This document shows positions 55,437 to 64,000 of a DNA stretch of 64,000 bases, in pieces. The notes under the pieces were generated by a model. That model saw only the letters and a list, made by a program, of their open reading frames with translations, did no database searches and was not told where the DNA came from. Source of the stretch: Prototheca cutis (Eukaryota > Chlorophyta > Trebouxiophyceae > Chlorellales > Chlorellaceae); assembly GCA_002897115.2 (NCBI GenBank), contig BCIH01000008.1, positions 514,591 to 578,590 on the forward strand, in the 5' to 3' direction. Every line of letters begins with the position of its first letter. The first letter of the stretch is position 1. The position numbers and the translations under genes are program-made.

Positions 55437-57413
55437 ATGAGCATCACGTCGGACGACCTGCTGCAGAACTTTTTCAAGACGGGCAGCACCGTGAGCATGC
55501 CTAGGATAGACTCCGAGTCCCAGGTACGGCTCCTGTGTTGCCCCTCTTGGTGTCCAGGGATACCTTGGGGGACCGTGGTGGCCCCCGCTCCCCTGGCCTT
55601 GTCCCCACACTCTGGGGGGGCTTCTCTGTGCCCACGGGGTTATCTGCCTCCTGGCTGTATGCGCTCTTGGAACACCGTGCGTTTGTGATTTATGTATGGT
55701 GCTGGTCCCCATCTGGGGGGCCGTCAATTCTAGCGAGGCTTCCAATGAGGAGAATCCCCCCCCCCCTCTGGTCCGCAGTTCCAGGAGTTTATGCGGAAAA
55801 TTCCGTCGGCGACGAATCTTGCTGCGGCGATGAGCGAGGGGATGGAGCATCAGAGCGGGGAGCACCAACCCGCGAGCATGCCCCGCGTTCCTTCCCTGGA
55901 CTTCATCAAGTGCGTTGAGCTAATGCCTGGGCTGTCTGTTTTAGGGACTTGAAGTGATGGATGGGCAAGGTTTGTCCGGGGGACGGGGGCATGGCGAGTG
56001 GGTTGGACCCAGCAGCCTTGCCCGAGTGTGTCCGGCGGCGCTGTTGTTGCCGTCAACGGCACAATCCCACCGCCCTTGCCTCCCGACTGCCCACAGTCCT
56101 TCAAAACCCAATCCAACCCCACCGGCAAACACACCCAACCCCACGCCCGTCCCCACAGGGCATTCCTGTCTGCGAGCCGGCCTTCGGCCGACACCATGGC
56201 GCTGGGCCAGCACTCGTTGTTCGGCTCTGCGGCCGCTTCTGCGGCGGCGGCGCCTTCATTTGAGCTCAATGGCTCGGTGGCGCTGACCCTCGGTCGGGCC
56301 AAGCTGGGTGCCAGCTCAAAGGGCTCTGCCGGCGACGGGGGCCCCCCCCGCGTCAACAGCAGTGGCGGCGCTGGGCCCAGCGGAGCTGCTGGCGGTGGTG
56401 CAGCACAAGGCCCCGGCTCACCCTCTGCTGGTGGTGAGCCCGGCTCGGGACTGCCCCGGAGCGTGTTTGCCCCCGGGGCAGGCGGGAGCAGCCTGCCCAT
56501 TGCCGGGCTGCAGGACCCGACGCTGGCAGATCCGTCTCCGACCGCCGGGGGGCCCGCGGGTGGTGCGCCTCCGCCCTCGGCCGCGCACCTGATGCTGAAT
56601 CCCAACATCCTGGCTGCGGCCTTTATGCAGAGCCAGCTGGGCACACGCTCGTCGTCCTATCCTGGTGCTCCCGGGAGTGGTGCTGCTGGAACCCCATCGG
56701 CGCTCAACCACCTGGCATCCGCGCTGCTGGCCGGCGGTGGCGGCGGTTCCTCGGGCCCGCTGCCGGGTCTGGAGCCTCGGTCCCCTGGCAGTGCGACGGC
56801 GGCAGCCGGCGCAGCGCTGGGCCTGCACGGTCTGCAGGGCGTGGGGTCAGGCGCGGCGGCGCTGCAGGCGGCCGCCGCGGTGGCTGCGGGCGCGGGGGGT
56901 TCGGCGGCCGGGGCCACCAGCTCCGAGGGCGATGGCATCGGCGCTGCAGGGCGGTCCGGCAGCATTTCTGGCGCGGCGGGTGGCGATGCGAAGGTCTCGT
57001 CGCGGCGGGAACGCCGCATGCTGAGCAACCGCGAGAGCGCGCGACGCTCGCGCAAACGCAAGCAGGAGCACCTGGCCAGCATGGAGACGAGGCTGGCCGA
57101 CGCCGAGGGCGAGCGCGAGCACCTGATCAGCCGCATCGCGCGACTGGAGGACGAGGCCCACCGCCGCGAAGCCGAGCTGGCCGCGCTGCGTGGCGAGGTG
57201 CAGAGGTTGCGGGGCAAAGGCACCGCTGCTGGTGTTGCAGACAGCGCCGACGCCGACGTCGAGCCGCCTCCCACCAGCGACGCGATGCGCGACACGATGC
57301 CCATTGCCCTTCAAGCCCCGCCGGCCTCAGTGGCCACTGGTGAGACGTTAGAGGTCGCACAGCCCGAGCCCTCGGAAGTAGTTAGCAGGCCCGACGCTGG
57401 GCAACAGGCCTGA
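55437..57413 (+). CDS. bZIP transcription factor
   Basis: Exons 55437-55523, 55779-55909 and 56159-57413 give 490 aa. A conserved-looking N-terminus (SDDLLQNFFKTGSTVSM; FQEFMRKIPSATNLA) is followed by about 270 residues of Gly/Ala/Ser/Pro-rich sequence. The bZIP lies at about residues 350-415: basic region ERRMLSNRESARRSRKRKQ with the invariant N-x7-R, then a heptad zipper (HLASMETRLADAEGEREHLI and SRIARLEDEAHRREAEL). The tail is acidic and disordered. It would bind ACGT-core elements as a dimer in the nucleus; the target genes and plant bZIP group cannot be fixed from sequence alone. The start context is accaccATGa. It is convergent with CK2 alpha. Confidence 0.93.
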
Positions 57414-58222
57414 TTTGGTGGGGGAGCCTTGATCTGGGACCGCTGGTTGACCTGTGCTGCCTTGCCCACCAGGCCGGGCGGCCCTTCTTTTCTCTCCTGC
57501 CTCTGCCCAAGGGCTGGTCCGCTTGCGGGGGATGGGTGTGGGCGTCGTGCGGAGCCTACCCTACCCGTCATCCCCGCAGCTTGTGCTCGTGCTCATCGCT
57601 GTGATCAAGCATGAAATGTATGAGCGCTGGCCTCTCTTTGCCCATCGCTGGATTTGCTGAATCCTCGAATCTGGCCAGGACCGACGGCAGCAACCCCGTG
57701 CACGACTCCCGCCTGTGCATGACGACCCCAGTGACTGGCCCTGCACTCTTTCCTGTCTTGAATGCAGTCAATGAACTCTTCTCACCTGTGTTTGATGCGG
57801 CGAGCATGCTGGCCTGGAAGCATGGCGGCACAACGAACACATGCTTGCGGCGGCTACCACTGTTCCCCCAACCAGTGCCGCCCATCACTTGTCGAGCCCT
57901 CTCTTCCCCTGAGGGCACCCCGTTTTGACCCTGTCCGACGCCCCAATTTTCCTTTCTGGTGCGTGTGCCGCGCCACGCCCCGCCCGCCGAGCGGGCGGCC
58001 GATCGGCTTTTGGCGCACATGCCAAGGCTCTATTTTGACCCTGGAGATCACACACAGTAATGCCCAACAATTCGTGCCAGCACGGTGAAGGCGACATACG
58101 TTCCGAGAGGGTGTGCATTGTCAAGAAAGAAGAGGGACCAGTGCGAACCACTCAGCAACAGCAGCAGGCAGGGTTTGAAGCGCAGGTGGCCAGGCACCAG
58201 ATATCCTGCGTTGCCTGGTCCT
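57414..58222. other. Convergent intergenic region bZIP/CK2
   Basis: About 810 bp between two stop codons. Short open frames occur, but none has splice or family support. Confidence 0.5.
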
Positions 58223-59765
58223 TCATTGCGTGTCTTCGGCCGCGGCAGCAGCGGGAATGCCAGCACCGTCCGGCACCGCGCTCTCCTCCGCACCGTCCCC
58301 AGCAGCGGCGCGCTGCTGGTACGCGGCGTGCTGCTCCGCGAGGTAAGGGTGGCGCATGGCCTCTTGGGCAGTGAGGCGCTCGGCATGGTCGTAGCGGAGG
58401 AGGCGGTCGATGAAGTCGATGGCCTCAGGCGTGACGAGGTGGGAGTTTTCTGGGGTCACGTAGCGCTGCCAGGGTCTGCGTGCATGCCTGCCAACGGCGG
58501 CTTCCAGCCCCGGATCCAGCTCCAGGCCGTACTTTGCCAGGTAGGCGTAGAGCCCGTCGGTGCCCAGGACACGGGCAATCTTGACCAGCTGGTCATAGTT
58601 GTCGTGGCCGTAGAAAAATGGCTCCTTGCGGAATATCATGCCGGCGAGCATGGCGCCCAGACTCCACATGTCCAGGCCGTAGTCGTAGTCCTGCAGGTCC
58701 ACCAGCAGCTCAGGGCCCTTGAAGTAGCGCGAGGCAACGCGCACGTTGTACTCCTTGCCCGGGTGGTAGAACTCTGCCAGGCCCCAGTCGATCAGGCGCA
58801 GCTTGCGCTGCGCGGGGTCGATCATGATGTTGTGGGGCTTGACGTCGCGATGCATGACGCCGCGCGCGTGGCAGTAGTCCAGCGCGCGCAGTACCTCGTA
58901 AATGTAGTACCGGATGTCCGTGTCGCTCAGCGTGGGGTACAGCACCTTGAAGTCAGCGTTGTCAACGTGCTCAAAGACCAGCGACGGCGTCCGCGAGGCC
59001 GGATCACGCACCACGTCCAGCAGCGTGATGATGTTGGTGCCGCCGCGCAGATTCTGCAGAATCTTGATCTCACGCTTAATCTGTGGCAGCGTGTTGGTTG
59101 GCGGTGGTGGGGGAAGGGGCATTGGCTTTAGGGTTCTTTGTGCTGGCTTACGAACACGCGCACAAACAGGCAAATGGATGACCATCCCTACCAACCCACC
59201 TTTTTCTTCTTCACGGGCTTGAGGATCTTGATGATGACCTTCTCGCCAGTCTTCACGGCAATCCCCTCGAACACCTCAGAGTACTTGCCCCGACCGACTT
59301 TGCGGACAACCTCGTAGTCATCCTGGTTCCTGTGTGATGGAGGGAAGAGGCAGGACACATTTATTCGGAGGGGGAAGGAGGAAGAAAGGGCCTTTAAGCC
59401 GTGTCCAGCCCGGCATGCAGTGGAGGGTCTCGTGGTGATGTGTAAGCCGCCTGCTCGAATCTACGCACTGCTATCGGCCCAAGTTCACATCCCCAATCCC
59501 CCCCACCCCCACCCACCCCACCCACGCACCCCCATTCGACGGTCAGGTTCTCATAATCCCAGTACTCCTTTGGCTTCTTCAGGTTGACATCTGCGCAGAG
59601 TGTATTGCAGAGGGTGCATCAATGCCCCTGCCACAGTCCCTGGACCCATGCCAGCCGGCGCTGAGGGCAGGGTCCCCAGGCAATCAGTCTGGGCAGCGCA
59701 TCCACGCAAACCGGGCATAGCCAGGTCCTCTGCTCACCCGCATACACCCTTGAGATGCTGCTCAT
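58223..59765 (-). CDS. Casein kinase 2 alpha subunit
   Basis: Exons 59765-59738, 59590-59530, 59329-59200 and 59080-58223 give 358 aa. The sequence is almost textbook CK2 alpha: [49 protein letters not shown] (the basic cluster follows in IKREIKIL), [30 protein letters not shown] (DWG in place of DFG, a CK2 trait), [14 protein letters not shown] and the conserved end of the kinase domain ([16 protein letters not shown]). CK2 is a constitutive, acidophilic Ser/Thr kinase of nucleus and cytosol, usually with a beta dimer; no beta gene is in this window. The C-terminus is Ala-rich. It is divergent from the gene at the right edge. Confidence 0.97.
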
Positions 59766-60587
59766 GTCGGCGATGGTGCCCACGCGCACGGCTCCGGGCC
59801 TCCGCAGGCCTCGCCCAGGCGCCGCTCTCTCAGATGGCCAAGCGCCGCTTGAGCTACCGCTAGCCTTTGAATTCCGGCTGGAAGTAACAACTAAATTTAA
59901 ATGCAAAGCACTGCCCCACGCAGCGATGGCAAACACCCGGGACAGGCTCCTGTGGCTGGGTCGCCCGTCGAGGATGCCACCCTGGGCGCAACACAGCGCT
60001 TGTTTCAGGAGCGCCAGCTGGGCACAGCAATGCAGCAGCCACAAGCTGATGACAATGACTGCGTTCGCCGCTGGCGAGCCCCAACCTCGTGGCGCTGTGG
60101 GCCTCCTGGAACGAACGTGTCTCTGCGTGGATTTTGTCACAGGCGGTGAGGGCCTGGCCACAGTGGACTGGCGGGAAGGAGGGGCTCCAAGAAGCCACAA
60201 ATTCACAGGAAACAACTCATACGGGATGTTGCATGGTGCCAGCAAAGTCTCACCCGCTTCAATTGTACGACCCAAGGGCATCACGTCTGCCAAAGGTGCC
60301 TGATCTATCGTCGTTTGCAGCAGCGATGTTCCTGGTCTGGGCAGGCTGCGGCTGAGATTCACTCCCCTTGGATGCTGACTTTTGCACAGTGAAAGCAGCA
60401 TGTATCTCATGGACTATGGTGTGATCAATTCCAGCTGGATGCACGTGGATGTCCAGCATAGTGCAGCAGTGGCTGGCGGCTCGTAACTCTGATGAGACAT
60501 CAACTGCATAGAGCAGAGTGATCTTCATCAACGGCAGAAATGATGAAACCTTCTCGAGATTCGTCAGAAGACTCTCACCTGCACAGC
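59766..60587. other. Upstream region of CK2, no intact gene
   Basis: About 820 bp. It should contain the CK2 alpha promoter. Open frames on both strands exist, for example a minus-strand frame of about 90 codons at 60259-60531, but none has recognisable domains. It may contain further decayed parts of the element described at 60588-60885. Confidence 0.4.
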
Positions 60588-60885
60588 AAGAGCATACCTC
60601 CCAAACAAAATGCCTGTTTCACCACATTCCCTTGCCACGTCGCTCAGGTGATTGGGTTGGGCTCCTTCTTGGCAGCAGGACAGGTCGTGCCCAACCCACG
60701 CCTGCACTACAGGGAGCAGATGCCCACGGTGCTGTGCCATCAGCTGGTGCTGCACCAACAAGGAGTGCCGGCCCCCAAACAGCGAGCATCGTCTCTGGAA
60801 CAGAGACTTGATGGCGTGTCTGAACATGAGACACATTGTGCAGAGCCTGCAGAAGACCGGCCAGCGGCCTCTGCGCTTCCAGCGC
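60588..60885 (+). pseudogene. Decayed Fanzor/TnpB-like C-terminal fragment
   Basis: Two short pieces in different frames resemble the end of Fanzor (eukaryotic TnpB-like) proteins. The first reads QEHTSQTKCLFHHIPLPRR, like the TSK.C zinc-ribbon half, but with only one cysteine of the usual pair. The second, about 70 nt on, reads CTNKEC, then SEHRLWNRDLMACLNMRHI and GQRPLRFQR, matching the second zinc knuckle, the RuvC-III NRD..A..N motif and the following RP..F.R tail. A GTGATT...CTACAG pair between them could be a 65-nt intron joining the frames; otherwise they are frameshifted. No RuvC-I or RuvC-II region, start codon or end repeats are visible upstream, so this looks like a relic. Family assignment is from memory of motifs and is tentative. 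Confidence 0.4.
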
Positions 60886-61767
60886 CACAGTGCTGATGAA
60901 CATCCATCCATCCATCATGGGGGGTTACAGCCTTCTCAACTGGGGGTGGGAACCCCCGGGGCTCCTTCCCTTCCCCGGGAAGGGAAAGCACCCCCGGAGG
61001 TGGTCCATCATTGAAGTGGTCCACCACCCAACTGTCCGCAGTGTGAGAACTTGCGGCCAGTGCTTCCCAAGACCGCCAAGGATACCTGGCGCTCTTGCCG
61101 GCCGGATTGGTTGCATCACTTTTGCCCTGCACGGTAAGACCAGGGCGCTGCAAACACTCCTTGTTTGCTTGCTTGATCACGACTTTATTCAGTGACAAAT
61201 ATTTGTTGGTGGTGGTGTGAAACGATAGGGGCTCGGAAGAATGTGCGAATGCGAATGCCAGGCCTCGGACACCGACCACAAAAGCAGGCCCTCCCGAGCA
61301 AGAACAGTAGTCGCCAATCAATTCCTATGTTTTTCCGGTTGTTCGAGAATACATTTCGAGATGCTGTTGCTAGTGCATAACAACGAAGGGTGAGCAACAC
61401 GTCTGTAGTCCGAGCGAGGGGCTGAGCGCGGGCTCTGTACCGGCGGAAGCCGAGGATCGCTGACGGAAACTGGTCTGGTGTTTGCTGAAACGTTTTGTCT
61501 TGAGAGTACCTGAAAAGCAAACGGTGATCGAGAGGCCCGTTGCGCTGTGCTCTCGCCCACGGCACTCGTTCTCGCCTGTGGGCCCGACGGAAAGGGTAGT
61601 CTGCCGGTGGTCTGGCACCTCAAACTGACCTTGAGAAGCACGAAACCCGACAAGGCAGCCAAATGAAGCCGCACCCATTCTCCGGTACTCTGGCATAGCA
61701 CCCCCACGCCCGGGAAACGGCTTCCGCAAGTTTGCTGGAGGGCGGGTGCCCCTGCCGCCCCACCGTG
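60886..61767. other. Upstream region of the PNUTS-like gene
   Basis: About 880 bp before the ATG at 61768. It should hold that gene's promoter. A short frame near 61036 encodes NCPQCENLRP-like zinc-finger residues, but it is too small to call. Confidence 0.4.
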
Positions 61768-64000
61768 ATGCTGGCGGAGAAACCCGACGAGACGGCCGAA
61801 GGTGGACCTCCGGGTGTTGCCAATGCCCCGTCGGATTCTGTGTGTTGTGTGAAGCGTGCCAATGCCTGTGTGCCGGCGCTGAGGCGCGTATCGCAACCTT
61901 TTGCCGACCTCGCAGATGCGGCACCTCGGGAGGGTCCCAGCAAGCGCAGCGCCTCGCCTTCTGCCAGCGACGACAGCGGCTCCCGGCCCGTCAAGCGCCG
62001 TCAGAGCGTGTTCCGCCGCACGCGCCGCGCGGAGCGTTGCGGAAAATGCATAAACTGCCTAAACCCCCAGCGCAAGAAGGCCTGCCTGGAGGCCCGTGCA
62101 CGCATGGAGGCCAGCATGCAAGGGGCAAGCGCTGGCGGCGACAGCCTGGACGGCTCTGCCGCCACGGGCCAAGATGGCCCTGCCGCGGGTGCAGACACCG
62201 CCGATTCGCATGCCAGCAGTGGAACGGGTCCAGGGGGCCAGAAACGCACGGTGCCGGCGGGTGCAGAGACTGGCGGTCCCACCAAGCGGGGCACCAGCAT
62301 CAGTGCAGGCTCGGTGCCCGACGCGACTGTGGTGACAGGGGCGCCTCCCGGCCCCCCCGCCGACCCGATCGCCGTGACATTGCAGGGTATCCTGGCCGGG
62401 ACGGGGGGCGTGGCCCTGGAGCGGCACGCGGGGACGCTGGCGGGCCTGCTGAAGCGGGCGACCAAGCCGTCCCAGCGAGCGGCGCTGGTCACGGTAATGC
62501 AGCTGTCCTCGGAGCCAGTGCTGCGGGGTGTGGAGGCTGCGGGAGGCCTGGCCACCCTGGAACTCTGGCTGGCTGCCGCGGTAGAGGCCGGCCGGCCTCG
62601 GTTTGTGAGCAAGCTCCTAGACGTGCTGGCGCTGATGCCCGTCACGCTGAGCGCGCTGCGGTCCGGGCGACTGGGGTACCATGTGGGCCGTCTGCGAAAG
62701 CTGGCAGGCATCGACGACGATATCAAGGCCAAGGCCAAGCAACTGGTATCTGCCTGGAAGCTGCTTGTAGAAGCTGGGGGCCCACAGACCGGGCCCCCAC
62801 AAGTGGCGGCTGCTCAAGACAGGCAAGAATCCATGTGCACTGGGTGGACTCTATTTTGGTGTTATGAAAGGGGAGCGGTGGGGAATGTGATATCTCCTTC
62901 GGCACACCATCAAAAGCATGTTTATCATGTTTGGACGCTGTGTGCTGGACTGTGCCCTGACTGCTGTTGCCATCAAATTGCTCAGCCCTTGCTCGGCTCC
63001 CTGTTCATTCCGTGCAGTCGACCACGCCCAGTGTTGGCGCCCATCAGCATCGTCAAGCTGCCACCCCGGCCGACGAGCACAGACGGCGACGAGACGCCGC
63101 ATTCGGCGCCAGAGGCGCTGGACATTTTCGCGGAGGATGCAAAGTCACGCCAAGCCGCGGCCGCCACAGCAAAGGTGCAAACTCTGGAGGTTTGTGTAAT
63201 GGATTTTTTGACTTTATTGGACTGGCCGCAGGAAGGGCAGGGGTGGATTCGGTGGATGTGATGCAGTTTCCGATCACACATTCTCGACAGCAACCCCCCC
63301 ACATGCGCACGCATGTTGCAGATCCCGCTGAAGATCACGACGACAGTGCTGGCTGCACCTGCGGGCGAAATCACTGGAGCTGCAGCAGCAGCCCAGGCAG
63401 TCTCCCCCTCAGCGGCGGCCGCCAAACGGGTGGGCTCCAGTCCATTTGACGTGCTGGGAGGGCTGGGGTCCGGCCCGGCCTCAGGCACCTCTTCTTTTCT
63501 TGATGCCGATTCGTCCCTGGGGGGCAGCCTGGAGCTTGACTCCGGGTGCCTGGTGCCCCTGACGGCCGCAGAGCGTGCCGCGGCTGCTGCGGCACGCGTG
63601 CCGTCGCCGGAACCGCCGGCGGAGCCGCGACCGCCCAAGGCCAAGAGCGTGAGCTGGGCAGAGCCCGGCCGCGTGGCCACTGTTCGATGGTTCCTGTCCA
63701 GCGATCCTCCGGCTTTTGCCTCTGAAGACGCCGACCTTGCACGGGCTGGGCCGACTGGTGCGGTTGCACCGGGTCCAGGGCCTGGGAGTGTGACGGCAAT
63801 GAATGGCCGGCCGGGCGCAGTCGACCGGCAGCAGCATGCCGTGGAGCAGCAGGGAAGTCCGCATGAAGCCAGTGACGCTCCGGCCACAGCGCCGACTGCG
63901 GCCGCCGGCCCAGTCGGCGAGTCTGACGCCATCGACCTTGCAACACCAGCCACCGACGCAGCGGTCAACCCCGCTGGATTTTTCTCGGCAGCCAAGCGCG
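61768..64000 (+). CDS. PNUTS-like PP1-docking protein with CXXC-type finger, 3' end outside window
   Basis: Exons 61768-62822, 63018-63189 and 63322-64000 (still open) encode at least 635 residues. A basic segment leads to a cysteine cluster CGKCINCLNPQRKKACLEAR (C91, C94, C97, C106), resembling half of a CXXC DNA-binding finger. Residues about 200-338 form a helical TFIIS N-terminal-type domain (KLLDVLALMPVTLSALRSG; LGYHVGRLRKLAGIDDDI; KAKQLVSAWKLLVE). Further on, KSVSWAEPGRV (from residue 517) fits the RVxF-type PP1-docking motif and resembles the KTVTWPEEGKL segment of PNUTS. TND plus PP1 docking is the layout of PNUTS/PPP1R10 and, in plants, LUMINIDEPENDENS, which restrain RNA polymerase II elongation with PP1 and WDR82. 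Intron 1 is GC-AG (GACAG|GCAAGA). Ala/Pro/Gly-rich linkers separate the parts. A CCCH finger, if any, would lie right of the window. Confidence 0.8.

Noticed and set aside
60259..60531. 90-codon minus-strand frame upstream of CK2
   Set aside because: Readable amino-acid composition, but no splice partners, domain or homologue recognised; left as unassigned.

Overview
This is a nuclear segment of a eukaryote, most likely a trebouxiophyte or Chlorella-like green alga. The lineage is my inference. It rests on the high GC content, intron-rich but closely packed genes, GT-AG introns of about 60-600 nt with occasional GC-AG introns, and a plant-type gene set: an APS reductase with a C-terminal CPFC redox domain, a class II CPD photolyase, a NUDX20/24-type Nudix hydrolase and a plant-type Sec63. 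I see no rRNA, tRNA, CRISPR array or intact transposon. All exon models come from reading splice sites, frame and family similarity by eye; every complete model has a total coding length divisible by three.

Layout from left to right: SRP14 (-, 3' end outside the window); cyclic-nucleotide-dependent kinase (+); orphan of 112 aa (+); UTP13/TBL3 (-); orphan of 125 aa (-); PUM3/PUF6 (-); U1-70K (+); MOB1 (+); APS reductase (-); Nudix hydrolase (-); putative plastid membrane protein (+); short Sec63 paralogue (-); LYAR (-); p23 (+); lipoate-protein ligase (-); PABP (+); full-length Sec63 (-); prefoldin 6 (+); SRP72 (-); LENG8/SAC3-type protein (+); CAF1 deadenylase (-); class II photolyase (-); bZIP factor (+); CK2 alpha (-); a decayed fragment resembling the C-terminus of a Fanzor/TnpB-like protein (+); and a PNUTS-like protein with a CXXC-type finger (+, runs off the right edge).

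Most genes are housekeeping. Three groups recur: ER targeting and translocation (SRP14, SRP72, two Sec63-type proteins); ribosome biogenesis (UTP13, PUM3, LYAR); and mRNA processing and turnover (U1-70K, PABP, CAF1, LENG8, PNUTS-like). Nothing suggests operon-like co-transcription. Eight neighbouring pairs are divergent and share 300-2000 bp of upstream DNA.

The most unusual features are three C homopolymer tracts of about 89-99 nt, a splice acceptor formed by a (CA)27 microsatellite, four GC-AG introns, the truncated Sec63 paralogue, the CXXC-TND-RVxF protein at the right end, and the Fanzor-like remnant.
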